From assembly GCA_963784415.1 (NCBI GenBank), contig CAWARK010000004.1, forward strand, positions 62,001 to 126,000: a DNA stretch of 64,000 bases, given 5' to 3'. The stretch is from UBA7672 sp963784415. Lineage in GTDB: Bacteria > Pseudomonadota > Alphaproteobacteria > Caulobacterales > Hyphomonadaceae. Of the stretch, positions 9,183-17,674 are shown piece by piece; the stretch's first letter is position 1; the number at the start of each line of letters is the position of its first letter. Below the pieces are notes generated by a model. That model saw only the letters and a program-made list of their open reading frames with translations, made no database searches and had not been told where the DNA came from. The position numbers and the translations under genes were made by a program.

Positions 9183-10388
9183 ATGCGGAAGCGGTTCGCG
9201 CTCATAACGGCGCTCGCGGGGCTTGCCGCACTGACGCTGCCTGTCATGACCGTGCCCGCCTCGGCCCAGCAGAACCAGGATCCCTTCGGCGGACTGTTCG
9301 GCGCGTGGGAGATCGCCCTGCCACCGAAGGAAGCCGGCGAAGATCTCGCCCGCATGTCGGATGCGCTCGCGAAACTGCCGCCGCAACGCCCCGGCGTCGT
9401 CGATACCTACGTGCTCTCCGTCTCGCTGTGGAACGAGCCCGTGTTCGAGAACGAGGCGCGTGAAGCCGCCAACGTGCTCGCCCGCCGCTATGACTCGGCC
9501 GAGCGCACCGTCGTGCTGTCGGCGGGCAGGGGCGGCGGCGCGCCGCGCACCTTCCCGTCCTTCACGCCAAACAATTTCAACGCCGCCCTCAGCCGCATCG
9601 GCAAGCTCGCCGATCCCAACGAAGACCTCGTCATCGTCTTCATCACCTCGCACGGCTCGCCCGATGGCAATGTCGTCGCCCAGGAAAAGAACCGGCTCAT
9701 CGGCGGCATCCGCGCCCAGCACCTGCGCGCCTCGCTGCAGCAGTCCGGCATCCGCACCAGCTTGCTGATGATCTCGGCCTGCTTCGCCGGCAATTACATC
9801 CTGCCCTTCAGCAATGACGACACCGTCATCCTCACCGCCGCCGCCGCCGACAAGACCTCGTTCGGCTGCGCGCCGCAGCGCGACTGGACCTATTTCGGCG
9901 ACGCCATGTTCAACCACGCCCTGCGCGGCGGCGAGAACATCATGGACGCCTTCGACATGGCGCGCGGCATCATCACGAAATGGGAAAATGATCTCCACGC
10001 GGAGTGGGCCGCCAAGCCCGCCTCGCAACGCGCCAAGGAACAGGAACCGCAACCCTCCAACCCGCAGCAGAATGCCGGCGACAACGCGCTCGCCGTGATT
10101 GCCAAGGCCGAACGCTATGGCCAGTCGATCAACTGCGCCGGTCACCTGTCATTCGCCCTCGACCGCGCCCGCACCGGCCGCCCCCTCAAGGGCCTCGCCG
10201 ACGTGGCCTCGATCACCAGTGCGCAGACAGCCGCCCAGACACGCGCCACCACTGAAGGACAGCTCCGCGGACGCTCCAGCCAGGACACCGCAAAAGCCGT
10301 CGTCGCCGTCTCGACCTCGGCCCTGCAACTCTACCCCGCCCAACCCGCCGACATCGCCGACCTCGCAGCCCGCTGCATGGCGCCCTGA
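9183..10388 (+). CDS. Exported C13 (legumain-like) cysteine peptidase
   Basis: The 401-residue product has a signal peptide (residues 1-28, ending in PASAQQ). The C13 catalytic region follows: His in VIVFITSHGSPDG and Cys in LLMISACFAGNY, spaced like the legumain / GPI8 dyad. Then comes the family segment SFGCAPQRDWTYFGDAMFN. The C-terminal third (from about residue 265) is low-complexity and then helical. C13 peptidases cleave after Asn or Asp, or act as transamidases. The periplasmic substrate here is unknown. A copy of the 153-bp repeat begins 15 bp after the stop. Confidence 0.85.
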   Translation: MRKRFALITALAGLAALTLPVMTVPASAQQNQDPFGGLFGAWEIALPPKEAGEDLARMSDALAKLPPQRPGVVDTYVLSVSLWNEPVFENEAREAANVLARRYDSAERTVVLSAGRGGGAPRTFPSFTPNNFNAALSRIGKLADPNEDLVIVFITSHGSPDGNVVAQEKNRLIGGIRAQHLRASLQQSGIRTSLLMISACFAGNYILPFSNDDTVILTAAAADKTSFGCAPQRDWTYFGDAMFNHALRGGENIMDAFDMARGIITKWENDLHAEWAAKPASQRAKEQEPQPSNPQQNAGDNALAVIAKAERYGQSINCAGHLSFALDRARTGRPLKGLADVASITSAQTAAQTRATTEGQLRGRSSQDTAKAVVAVSTSALQLYPAQPADIADLAARCMAP

Positions 10389-10403
10389 TCGCGTCGCCGC
10401 GCT

Positions 10404-10556
10404 GAGAGTTACACCGCATTTTGTTGGACAGCGTCCGCACTTATCCAACAAACGCCGGAAAATCTTCTCAAGTGATCTCAATCACTTGGCCGATAAATAT
10501 GCTGGTTTGACGTTTCGCAAATCGGCCGGGCTCCGTGCAGGCGCATACTGCTCCGC
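10404..10556 (+). repeat. 153-bp conserved element, copy 1 (putative leaderless promoter)
   Basis: It begins with GAGAGTTACACCGCATTTTG, then a perfect 9-bp hairpin (TTTGTTGGA with TCCAACAAA, 10420-10452) and the shared block CAAATCGGCCGGGCTCC. It ends with CATACT 7 nt before the ATG at 10557. Copies 2 (46354-46507) and 3 (62246-62398, minus) have the same layout and nearly the same length. A -10 box 7 nt before the start codon implies transcription starting at the ATG. No consensus -35 is visible. Confidence 0.8.
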
Positions 10557-11102
10557 ATGACTCGAACACAAACGCGCGCATACGGAGTAGTGACCCCATC
10601 AAGCCGCCAGCCTTTGCTGGAGGCCATGCTGCGCGCGTTTGTCTGGCTCGTGTCCAACGTCGTCTCGCTTTTTGGAGTGATCATCAACTGCAACACCCGT
10701 GATTGGCACACGGATCGCGCGGAAGAAGATCAGCTCCCGCTGCCGAACGACATATCCCAAGGAGCCAACTCTGGACCGCCGGGCCCCCGCCCGGCCAGTC
10801 GACGCGCAGCGTCGAACAGGAACGCTGCACGACCACGCCTCCACGTCTGGAAGCGTGTTCAAAGAACACGCGTTCCCGGCGCAGGCCGGGATCCAGTCAG
10901 CGCGCACCGCGCACTCTTCGAACAAGCGAGCTCTCTCCCCGCTCATGCCGACGAACGTCGGCATCCAGGGCAGGCAGCGAACCTTGTCCGAGCTTGCGGC
11001 TTCAAGCCCGCGCATGCGTCACAACCGTTCCTGGATCCCGACGTTCGTCGGGATGAGCGGTGTCTGTCGCGGATTGCTGCAAGCCCCATCAGCCTGATCT
11101 AA
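10557..11102 (+). CDS. Small hydrophobic protein of the repeat cassette, copy 1
   Basis: The frame encodes 181 residues; the first 80 or so are best supported. They share a clear pattern with the copy at 61730-62245: TP...Q..L.A.L..F..LVSN.VS, then TR..HT. A hydrophobic segment spans about residues 20-45 (LLEAMLRAFVWLVSNVVSLF). Further on, the frame runs through REP-type repeats and becomes low-complexity. Both copies nevertheless stop inside the same 18-nt hairpin. There is no Shine-Dalgarno sequence, consistent with leaderless translation. Function unknown. The long C-terminus may not be under selection. Confidence 0.5.
   Translation: MTRTQTRAYGVVTPSSRQPLLEAMLRAFVWLVSNVVSLFGVIINCNTRDWHTDRAEEDQLPLPNDISQGANSGPPGPRPASRRAASNRNAARPRLHVWKRVQRTRVPGAGRDPVSAHRALFEQASSLPAHADERRHPGQAANLVRACGFKPAHASQPFLDPDVRRDERCLSRIAASPISLI
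10871..11060. repeat. REP-type palindromes inside cassette copy 1
   Basis: Three short palindromic repeats lie here: TTCCCGGCGCAGGCCGGGAT at about 10873, ATGCCGACGAACGTCGGCAT at about 10945, and the reverse type ATCCCGACGTTCGTCGGGAT at about 11035. Similar units recur at 22349-22469, 46147-46174 and 61758-61995. Confidence 0.75.
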
Positions 11103-11109
11103 CTCAGGC
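11092..11109 (+). terminator. Conserved end hairpin of cassette copy 1
   Basis: GCCTGATCTAACTCAGGC is a 6-bp stem with a 6-nt loop. The identical 18 nt occur in reverse at 61723-61740, at the corresponding end of copy 3. It contains the stop codon of the small ORF. No T-run follows, so terminator function is inferred from position only. Confidence 0.45.
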
Positions 11110-11156
11110 CCACATCCCACACCCAACCCCGGCCCCACGCCGCAGGGATCGCGCCC

Positions 11157-12250
11157 TCACGCGCGCGGCTTCAGCCGCACCAGATGGCCCATCTTCCGCC
11201 CATCGACCGCATGCCGCTTGCCATAAAGATGCAGCTTCGCCCCCTCGGCCAGCGCTGTCTCCCAGCCGCTCGCATCGTCGCCCAGAAGATTGATCATCTC
11301 GCCATCGGCCCAGCGCGCCGGATCGCCCAGCGGCCAGCCACAAACCGCGCGGATATGCTGCTCGAACTGTCCCGTCCTGCAGGCGTCCTGCGTCCAGTGC
11401 CCGGAATTATGCACGCGCGGCGCAAACTCGTTGGCGAGCAGCCGCCCATCCTTCGTGATGAACAGCTCCAGCGCCAGCACGCCGACATAGTCCAGCGCAT
11501 CGGCCAGCTTCTTCGCCATGCTGATCGCTTCCGCCAGCACAGCCTTCGGCGCGGACGAGGGGAATACCGATTTGCGCAGGATGCCGCCCGAATGATCGTT
11601 CTCCGGCGGATCGAACGCGACGAACTCACCGCTCGCCGAGCGCGCCGCCACAACCGAAATCTCGCGGTCATGTGCAATCCACGCTTCAAGCACAGACGGC
11701 CCACCGCCAACATCGGCCCACGCGCGTCTCCGGCGCCTTTTCCTTCAACCGCACCTGACCCTTGCCGTCATAACCAGAGAAGCGCGACTTCAAGCACGCC
11801 ATTGCCGCCGAGCCGGTCCAGCGCCGGCTGAATATCATCCGGCCCATCGATCCGCTCGAACGGCGCCGGCTCGATCCCGATCTCGCGAAAGAAAGTCTTC
11901 TCCGCCAACCGATCCTGCGCCCGCGCCAGCGTCCGTCCGTTCGGACGCATCGGCTTGCCCGCCGCTTCGATCAGGTCGGCTGCCGCAACCGGCACATTCT
12001 CGAACTCGATCGTCGCCGCGACAATGCTCGCCGCGAACTCTTTCAGCGCCGCTTCGTCATCCCACTTCGCCACCCACGTCTGCTTCGCAACGCGGGACGC
12101 CGGGCTGTCGCTCTCAGGTGTGAAGATGTGGACGTCGAGCCCCATCTCGGCTGCCGCCATCGCCAGCATCCGGCCCAGCTGTCCGCCGCCTAGAATGCCG
12201 ATGGCGTCGCCCGGCCGGGCGATCACGCCTGTTGGCTTCGACGCTGTCAT
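11157..12250 (-). CDS. purK: 5-(carboxyamino)imidazole ribonucleotide synthase (two frameshifts)
   Basis: PurK uses ATP and bicarbonate to carboxylate AIR at N5 in purine synthesis. The N-terminus shows GDAIGILGGGQLGRMLAMAA, and the ATP-grasp part includes LKSRFSGYDGKGQVRL once the frame is corrected. The C-terminal part runs from SVLEAWIAHDREISVVAARS through LALELFITKDGRLLANEFAP to HNSGHWTQDAC. Frame breaks lie near 11788-11793 (before SRFSGYDGKG) and near 11720-11726 (after EKAPETR). Both are +1, and removing them gives about 363 residues, the normal PurK length. It overlaps purE by ATGA. The intact active-site motifs argue against a true pseudogene. Confidence 0.92.
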
Positions 12251-12750
12251 TTTCCGTCTTCCACCGTCTCGGCGACCGCATCCGTCTGCGCCTGCCGATA
12301 AGCATCCAGCTTCACCAGCAGGGCAGGGTCATTATTGGCCAGCATCGACGCCGCCAGGATTCCGGCATTCGCAGCCCCGGCTTCCCCGATCGCCAACGTC
12401 CCAACCGGAATGCCCTTCGGCATCTGGACGATGGACAGGAGGCTATCCAGCCCGGACAGCGCGCTGGATTTCACCGGAACGCCCAGTACCGGCAAGCTCG
12501 TCATCGAGGCGACCATCCCCGGCAGGTGGGCAGCGCCCCCGGCCCCGGCGATCACGATTTTCAGGCCCCGGCTCCGGGCTGACTTGGCGTATTCGACCAG
12601 GCGATCGGGGGTCCGATGGGCCGAAACGACCTTTGTTTCGTACGGAACGCCCAGTTCTGCGAGGATTTCGGCCGCCTTCGACAGGGTCGGCCAGTCCGAC
12701 CGGCTGCCCATGATGATGCCCACCACGGGTAATTTTGAAGACGCGGTCAT
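12247..12750 (-). CDS. purE: 5-(carboxyamino)imidazole ribonucleotide mutase
   Basis: The 167-residue product carries the class I PurE landmarks: VGIIMGSRSDWPTL at the phosphate-binding N-terminus, SAHRTPDRL with the catalytic His, and AGAGGAAHLPGMVAS. It converts N5-CAIR to CAIR, the step after PurK. Start at 12750 (MTASSKLPVVG) is the usual family start; the frame is open 45 bp further. The stop overlaps the purK ATG by four bases, so the two are translationally coupled in the order purE-purK. Confidence 0.95.
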   Translation of the reverse strand: MTASSKLPVVGIIMGSRSDWPTLSKAAEILAELGVPYETKVVSAHRTPDRLVEYAKSARSRGLKIVIAGAGGAAHLPGMVASMTSLPVLGVPVKSSALSGLDSLLSIVQMPKGIPVGTLAIGEAGAANAGILAASMLANNDPALLVKLDAYRQAQTDAVAETVEDGK

Positions 12751-12879
12751 GAGGCTCTCCGGCCCGGAAAGCCGGGTTCTACTCGCTTCCGCCACATTTC
12801 CGCAACGCCGCGGTAAAGTCCGGTTAATCCCGCGCTAACAAGGATGGGGGAAATTCCGGCAGGAGACCTCGTCCGCCCA

Positions 12880-13584
12880 ATGAAGCTGTTTTCGATTTTC
12901 GGCCCGCGCACCCGTCGTGTCGAAGCTGCCCCCCCAGAGCAGCTGGTCGATCCGGCGCAGCGCGTGGCGGAGATTTTCGGCGTTCCCGAAATCCACCTGA
13001 CGCCTCAGGTCCGCACAGCTTTCAACGTGATGATTTCCGAGGTCGACAATCTCCGCCTCGATGTCGAACAGCTGAAACTCTCGCTCGCTGAAGCCGAAGC
13101 CTCTGCCGACCACGACAGTCTCGCGCCCGTCTACAATCGCCGCGCTTTCGTGCGCGAAGCCCAGCGCGTCCTCGCCAGCGTGAAACGCCACGAGCTTGAG
13201 GCGAGCGTCATTTATTTCGACCTCAACAACTTCAAGGCGATCAACGACGCCCACGGCCATCCGGCGGGCGACGAGGTGATCCGGGCGATCGGCGAAATCT
13301 TCATCCGCCAGACCCGCCAGACCGACATTGTCGGCCGCATCGGCGGCGACGAGTTTGCGGTCGTGCTCACCCATGTCGGACCGGAAGCTGCAGTGACGAA
13401 AGCCGAAACGCTTGCCGCCGCCATCGGCAGCGAGAAAATCCTCTACAACGGCCAGCCGCTTTATATCTCTGCCGCCTACGGCCTTACCCACCTTGTCGCC
13501 GGCGACACCGCCGAGCGCGCGCTCGCCCGCGCCGATGAAGCGATGTACGCCGACAAGGCGCTCTACCGCCGCGCGCAGGCCTGA
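12880..13584 (+). CDS. GGDEF-domain diguanylate cyclase
   Basis: The 234-residue product has an N-terminal helical region (about residues 1-75, including LTPQVRTAFNVMISEVDNLR) and one GGDEF domain. The active site is GRIGGDEFAVVL, and the inhibitory I-site RxxD is present as RQTD exactly five residues before GGDEF. The enzyme should make cyclic di-GMP from GTP and be product-inhibited. No membrane segment is visible, so it is soluble. AGGAGA lies 13 nt before ATG 12880; an in-frame ATG at 12844 is an alternative. It diverges from purEK. Confidence 0.9.
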   Translation: MKLFSIFGPRTRRVEAAPPEQLVDPAQRVAEIFGVPEIHLTPQVRTAFNVMISEVDNLRLDVEQLKLSLAEAEASADHDSLAPVYNRRAFVREAQRVLASVKRHELEASVIYFDLNNFKAINDAHGHPAGDEVIRAIGEIFIRQTRQTDIVGRIGGDEFAVVLTHVGPEAAVTKAETLAAAIGSEKILYNGQPLYISAAYGLTHLVAGDTAERALARADEAMYADKALYRRAQA

Positions 13585-13605
13585 CCTGATTTCCTGAAGG
13601 GCGGC

Positions 13606-14490
13606 CTACTGCCAGTCCCGGAAACCGCCGAACCCGCGTCCGCCGCCCCAGACCTGTTCGCCAACCGTGCAATCGGTCTTGGTCGTTGGAAGTTTCAGTT
13701 GCGCGTTCACAATGCCGGTCGCCTCGGGCGCTTCCGCGAATTGCACCGCCGCCGCGCCTGTATCGAGATCGAGGCTCGCGATCTCCAGCACCAGCTTCTT
13801 GCGGATGGTCGAGGCGAGCTGTTTGAGATCAAACACTGGCGCGATGAACGCCGCCGCGCCGCCGATGACGCAGTCCTTGTAGTACCGGTCGAGGTGGTCG
13901 ATGTCGTAGAACTCTTTCGGCTTGTTGAGCATGATCGGCAGGCCGTTGATCACGATACCGCTTTTCACCACGAGGTCGCGCGTCGGTTCCACCAGCCGCC
14001 CGGCATTGTTGGCGCCATCGCCCGAGACGTCGATCACCCGCCGGCTCGATGAAATGTTGTTGTTCAGGATATAGTCCTGCGCCGTCAGCAGCGCCCGCGA
14101 GATCGATGTGCGCTGCTCGCCATAGATCGGCTCGTTCTCCAGCGTGTCTGCGAACTTCTTCGCCGCCTCCGGACTGTCGATGATGGTCCAGGGAATGGTC
14201 GGGATCGGGTCGAAATCGCCGGCCCACTCCATGTACATGACAGCGATCTTGCCCTGCGGGCCGGACAGCATCGCGTTGACAACATCCTTGTGCCGAAAGG
14301 CGTCGACATAGCCCTGCCGCTGGATCTCGTGCTCGTCGTAATCCATCGACTGCGAGATATCGACCGCCAGCAACAATTCGAGATCGACGCGGATCTTTGT
14401 TCCCTGCTGCGCCACCACGGGAGCTGCGATACCGACAAGCCCGGCGATGGCGAGGGTCGCAATCGCCCTCAAGCGAGACACAAACTTCAT
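13606..14490 (-). CDS. DUF1194 exported von Willebrand A-like protein
   Basis: The 294-residue product has a signal peptide (MKFVSRLRAIATLAIAGLVG ... VVAQ). The vWA-like fold follows, with a MIDAS-type DxSxS as LLLAVDISQSMDYDE. Other DUF1194 landmarks are IAVMYMEWAGDF, IPWTIIDSPE, RTSISRALL and RRVIDVSGDGANN. The metal-dependent adhesion site suggests a role in binding an extracellular ligand or partner. The true substrate is unknown. The frame is open upstream to 14646, but the signal peptide fixes the start at 14490. Confidence 0.85.
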   Translation of the reverse strand: MKFVSRLRAIATLAIAGLVGIAAPVVAQQGTKIRVDLELLLAVDISQSMDYDEHEIQRQGYVDAFRHKDVVNAMLSGPQGKIAVMYMEWAGDFDPIPTIPWTIIDSPEAAKKFADTLENEPIYGEQRTSISRALLTAQDYILNNNISSSRRVIDVSGDGANNAGRLVEPTRDLVVKSGIVINGLPIMLNKPKEFYDIDHLDRYYKDCVIGGAAAFIAPVFDLKQLASTIRKKLVLEIASLDLDTGAAAVQFAEAPEATGIVNAQLKLPTTKTDCTVGEQVWGGGRGFGGFRDWQ

Positions 14491-14612
14491 CGTCGGCTCC
14501 GGCGACACGTCAGCCAGCTTGCAGGCCAACCCCGCCACAGGCAAGCTGGCGTCCATCACGAACTCACGACCTGCGTTCAGATCGGGTCGGAGTTCTCTCC
14601 GGGGAGGAGAAC

Positions 14613-15632
14613 ATGAACGCAGTTCGCGTGGCGTCCGCTTCGGCATTGGCGGCTCTATGGATCGCGGGCGCTACGGCGTTTGCCCAGGCCGCCTACCAGC
14701 CGCCGCGAACGCCTGACGGTCATCCTGACCTGCAGGGCACATGGACCAACGCATCGATCACCACACTGGAGCGCGCCGACCGCTATGCATCGACGGTGCT
14801 GAAACCGGAGGAGGTCGAGAAGGCGACACAGACCCACCCGCAGAACGTCCGCATCGCCACCGAAGACAGCGCCAACACGCCGGCGACGGGCCTGCTGACC
14901 GGCAAGGACCTGCTGGCCGGCCGTGGCTACAACGCCTTCTGGATCGATCCGGGCTCGAAGTTCGGCGTCGTCCATGGCGAGACGCGCACGGCCTGGATCA
15001 CCGATCCTCCCAATGGCAAGATTCCCTACAGCGAGGCGGGCCGGAAGCTCGCGCATGCGGGCGAGGCGAGGCTCGGCTATTCCGATCCCGAGGCGCGGCC
15101 GCTTGCAGATCGCTGCCTCGCAACCGGCGGCCGCACGGGTCCGCCCATGATCAACGGGCTCTACAATAATCACTATCAGATCGTGCAGACGCCGGGATCG
15201 ATCATGATCCACACCGAGATGATCTCTCACGCGAGGATCATTCCGTTGAAGGACAGCCACGAACCCGCCGCGCTCGCGCAACTGTTCGGCGATTCCATCG
15301 CGCACTGGGATGGCGACGCGCTGGTGATCGAGACGACAAATTTCAGCCCCTACCATTCCTGGCAGGATCACCCGGCCTATCTGTCGCCCAACGCGAAAGT
15401 CACCGAGCGGTTCACCCGCGTGGCCGATGACCAGCTGCTGTATGAATTCACGGTCGATGATCCGGTCTTTTATTCGCAGCCCTGGAAAGGCGAGATCGCG
15501 TTCTGGAACGATCACACGCGCATCTACGAATACGCCTGCCACGAAGGAAACTACGCCATGGAGGGCATTCTGCAGGGCGCCCGCGTGCGGGAGGCGCTCG
15601 GCCTCCCGCTTGATCAGGCGAATGACGAGTAG
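14613..15632 (+). CDS. Exported protein of unknown function (PRTPDGHPDLQGTW type)
   Basis: The 339-residue product has a signal peptide (residues 1-25, ending in ATAFAQA). The mature start is YQPPRTPDGHPDLQGTWTNA, a motif shared by a family of uncharacterised exported proteins in sphingomonads and acidobacteria. Later conserved-looking stretches are GPPMINGLYNNHYQIVQTPG, HTEMISHARIIPL and WDGDALVIETTNFSP, which look like beta-strands. GAGGAGA lies just before the ATG. No catalytic signature can be named. Confidence 0.8.
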   Translation: MNAVRVASASALAALWIAGATAFAQAAYQPPRTPDGHPDLQGTWTNASITTLERADRYASTVLKPEEVEKATQTHPQNVRIATEDSANTPATGLLTGKDLLAGRGYNAFWIDPGSKFGVVHGETRTAWITDPPNGKIPYSEAGRKLAHAGEARLGYSDPEARPLADRCLATGGRTGPPMINGLYNNHYQIVQTPGSIMIHTEMISHARIIPLKDSHEPAALAQLFGDSIAHWDGDALVIETTNFSPYHSWQDHPAYLSPNAKVTERFTRVADDQLLYEFTVDDPVFYSQPWKGEIAFWNDHTRIYEYACHEGNYAMEGILQGARVREALGLPLDQANDE

Positions 15633-15635
15633 GGA

Positions 15636-16334
15636 CTAGCCCACGTACTCGTCATGCAGCTTCACCCAGGCCATCGAGAATGGCAGGCCGTCCTCGTCGC
15701 GACCCTTGGGCGTGAGGTCGAGGATGTTGTAGGCGCCGTTGATAATGTCCTGGCCGCGCCCATATGTTGAGTAGGTATGGTAGATCGCGCCGTCTGCATC
15801 CTTCGCGAAGACGCTGACGCCCTGCAGATCCTTGAACGGCACTTTCTGCTTCTGGTAATTGTATTCCGCCTCGCCATTCGCGTCGGGCTCGAACGAGACG
15901 TCGAAATCGTAGTTGAACGTCGTGGCGCCGGAAGACACCCACGGGAAGCTCCAGCCGAGGCGTTTGGCCTGGCGTTGAAGCTTTTCAACCGGCGCACGTG
16001 AGACCGCCACGAAGGACGTATCGCGCGCATTGAGGTGGGGGATGGCGCCATCGAAATGGTCGGCCCAGAACGAGCAGGACTTGCAGCCCCACTCGCTCTC
16101 TGGCGCGAACATGAAGTGGTAGACGACGAGCTGGCTGCGGCCCGCGAACAGATCGGCAAGGCTCACCGGTCCGGCCGGCGCATCGAAGACATAGTCCTTG
16201 TCGACCTTCACCCACGGCATCGAGCGCCGCTTGGCGCTCAGCGCGTCGCGTTGCTGGGTGAATTCCTTTTCCGCCGCCAGCAGCGTCTTGCGCGCCGCCA
16301 ACCAGTCGGACCGTGTTGCGATCTTGCCCATCAT
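15636..16334 (-). CDS. DUF899 thioredoxin-like protein (first copy)
   Basis: The 232-residue product is a DUF899 family member: RSDWLAARKTLLAAEKEFTQ at the N-terminus, FDAPAGPVSLADLFAGRSQL, then the Cys pair in ESEWGCKSCSFWADHFDG and the C-terminal NILDLTPKGRDEDG. DUF899 proteins have a thioredoxin-like fold with a CxxC-like pair; their reaction is not established. It is divergent from the ORF84-arsR-DUF899 operon, and two palindromes lie in the shared promoter. GGAGAG precedes a double ATG at 16334/16331. Confidence 0.88.
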   Translation of the reverse strand: MMGKIATRSDWLAARKTLLAAEKEFTQQRDALSAKRRSMPWVKVDKDYVFDAPAGPVSLADLFAGRSQLVVYHFMFAPESEWGCKSCSFWADHFDGAIPHLNARDTSFVAVSRAPVEKLQRQAKRLGWSFPWVSSGATTFNYDFDVSFEPDANGEAEYNYQKQKVPFKDLQGVSVFAKDADGAIYHTYSTYGRGQDIINGAYNILDLTPKGRDEDGLPFSMAWVKLHDEYVG

Positions 16335-16350
16335 TTTTCTCTCTCCAACA

Positions 16351-16386
16351 ATCAACAAATATGTTGATAGTCAACGTAAGTGTTGA
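16351..16386. promoter_or_regulatory. Two ArsR-type operator palindromes
   Basis: Site 1 is ATCAACAAATATGTTGAT (16351-16368), a perfect 7+7 palindrome. Site 2 is TCAACGTAAGTGTTGA (16371-16386) with 5-bp half-sites of the same type. They lie between divergent DUF899 transcription units, one of which contains arsR, so the regulator most likely binds here and represses both directions. Confidence 0.7.
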
Positions 16387-16428
16387 TAGTCAAGTGAGGC
16401 GTCAAGGGACGCAGGAAACTAAATCGCG

Positions 16429-16683
16429 ATGCTGTGCTGCCTTCTCAGCGCCCTCATGGCCGGAAACCTCGCCGTTGCGGGGCGCGCCGGGCTGTCGCTG
16501 ATGCGGCGGCCGGGTCCCCTTGCGGCGATCGGGCTGTTGATTGCCGGGGCGGCCAGCATTGCGATCGCGCCCGCCGTGGCCGAGCATGGCCAGCACTATG
16601 CGGCGCGGGCGGCGGCGAACCATCGCACCGTGCTCGAGGAAATCCTCGCGCAGCCGCTCTGTTCAGGTGGGACGGCAAGATGA
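16429..16683 (+). CDS. Small hydrophobic protein before arsR
   Basis: The frame encodes 84 residues with two hydrophobic stretches (MLCCLLSALMAGNLAVAG and PLAAIGLLIAGAASIAIAPA). Its stop overlaps the ATG of arsR in the ATGA form that is used repeatedly here for coupled genes. This favours a real gene. Against this, no Shine-Dalgarno sequence is evident and I do not recognise the family. Confidence 0.5.
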   Translation: MLCCLLSALMAGNLAVAGRAGLSLMRRPGPLAAIGLLIAGAASIAIAPAVAEHGQHYAARAAANHRTVLEEILAQPLCSGGTAR

Positions 16684-17108
16684 CTCTGGTTCTGGTGAAC
16701 AACCGCGATACGGCGGAAGCGGCAGGGGAGGAGGCGTTGGACCGGGTGTTCTTCGCATTGTCGGATCCTGTGCGGCGGTCGATCCTGCGGCGTCTGGATC
16801 AGGGCCCGGCGCTGGTCTCCGAACTGGCCGAACCGTTCGATATGTCACTGCAGGCCGTCTCGCGACATATCCAGGTGCTGGTGCGCTCCGGCCTCGTCGC
16901 CCAGGAACGCACGGGCCGCATCGCGCTCTGCAATCTCGACGCCGTGCCACTCTACGACGCCGCCGTCTGGCTCAACCATTACACGCACTACTGGCAACAG
17001 CAGTTCGATGACCTGTCGGCTTTCGTGAAGGCGCTGCCGCCCGCGAAGCCGAAGCGCGCCGCGAAGAAAGCGCCGGCAAAGGCAAAAGCAAAGAGGAGAG
17101 CGACATGA
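16680..17108 (+). CDS. ArsR-family winged-helix repressor
   Basis: The 142-residue product has the ArsR core: RVFFALSDPVRRSILRRLDQ, LVSELAEPFDMSLQAVSRHI (recognition helix) and VLVRSGLVAQERTGRIALCN (wing). No metal-binding ELCVCDL motif is visible, so it is likely of the SdpR/AHA1-linked non-metal type. The C-terminus is Lys/Ala-rich (KPKRAAKKAPAKAKAKRRAT) and may add non-specific DNA contact. It overlaps the next DUF899 gene by ATGA and probably autoregulates through the palindromes at 16351-16386. Confidence 0.9.
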   Translation: MTLVLVNNRDTAEAAGEEALDRVFFALSDPVRRSILRRLDQGPALVSELAEPFDMSLQAVSRHIQVLVRSGLVAQERTGRIALCNLDAVPLYDAAVWLNHYTHYWQQQFDDLSAFVKALPPAKPKRAAKKAPAKAKAKRRAT

Positions 17109-17671
17109 CGCTCAATACCGACCGCATCGTCGCCCTGCGGACGAAGTTCCAGCAGGCGCGAACCGAATTGCAGGAAGCGCTCGCAGAGAAAGCGCGGGGC
17201 GATGTCACCGACTATTCCTTCACAACGCTCAAAGGCCCAGTGACGCTGTCATCGCTGTTCGGCAGGAAGCGCGACCTGTTCGTGATCCATAATATGGGCC
17301 GTGGCTGCAACAGCTGCACCATGTGGGCGGACGGTTTTAATGGCCTCTATCCGCACATCGCTGACCGCGCATCCTTCGTCGTGTCGAATGCGGAAACTCC
17401 GGAACAGCAGCTGGAGTTCGCAACATCACGCGGCTGGAGATTCCCGATGATCTCGACGCAGGGCACGACATTCGCCGCCGACATGGGTTTTACGAATGCT
17501 GCAGGCAAGACGATTCCCGGCGTCTCCGCCTTTCAGAAGCAGGACGGAAAGATCATTCGCGTTTCGGCTTCCGGCTTCAATGACGCGGACGAGTTCTGCC
17601 CGGTCTGGCGTCTTTTCGATCTTCTGCCGGAAGGCGCAGCCGACTGGCGACCGAAGCAGAGTTACGGTTGA
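17105..17671 (+). CDS. DUF899 thioredoxin-like protein (second copy)
   Basis: The 188-residue product is shorter than the copy at 15636-16334. It has YSFTTLKGPVTLSSLFGRKR, the Cys pair in NMGRGCNSCTMWADGFNG and a C-terminal FCPVWRLFDLLPEG. It starts at the ATGA overlap with arsR, so the regulator and this gene are one operon. A pair of paralogous DUF899 genes under one ArsR-type operator suggests a shared response to a small molecule or redox cue; that is inference. Confidence 0.88.
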   Translation: MTLNTDRIVALRTKFQQARTELQEALAEKARGDVTDYSFTTLKGPVTLSSLFGRKRDLFVIHNMGRGCNSCTMWADGFNGLYPHIADRASFVVSNAETPEQQLEFATSRGWRFPMISTQGTTFAADMGFTNAAGKTIPGVSAFQKQDGKIIRVSASGFNDADEFCPVWRLFDLLPEGAADWRPKQSYG

Positions 17672-17674
17672 GCG

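Noticed and set aside
11157..12250. purK as a true pseudogene
   Set aside because: All active-site motifs are intact, the corrected length is normal, and both breaks have the same sign as those in other core genes. A sequence artefact is more likely.
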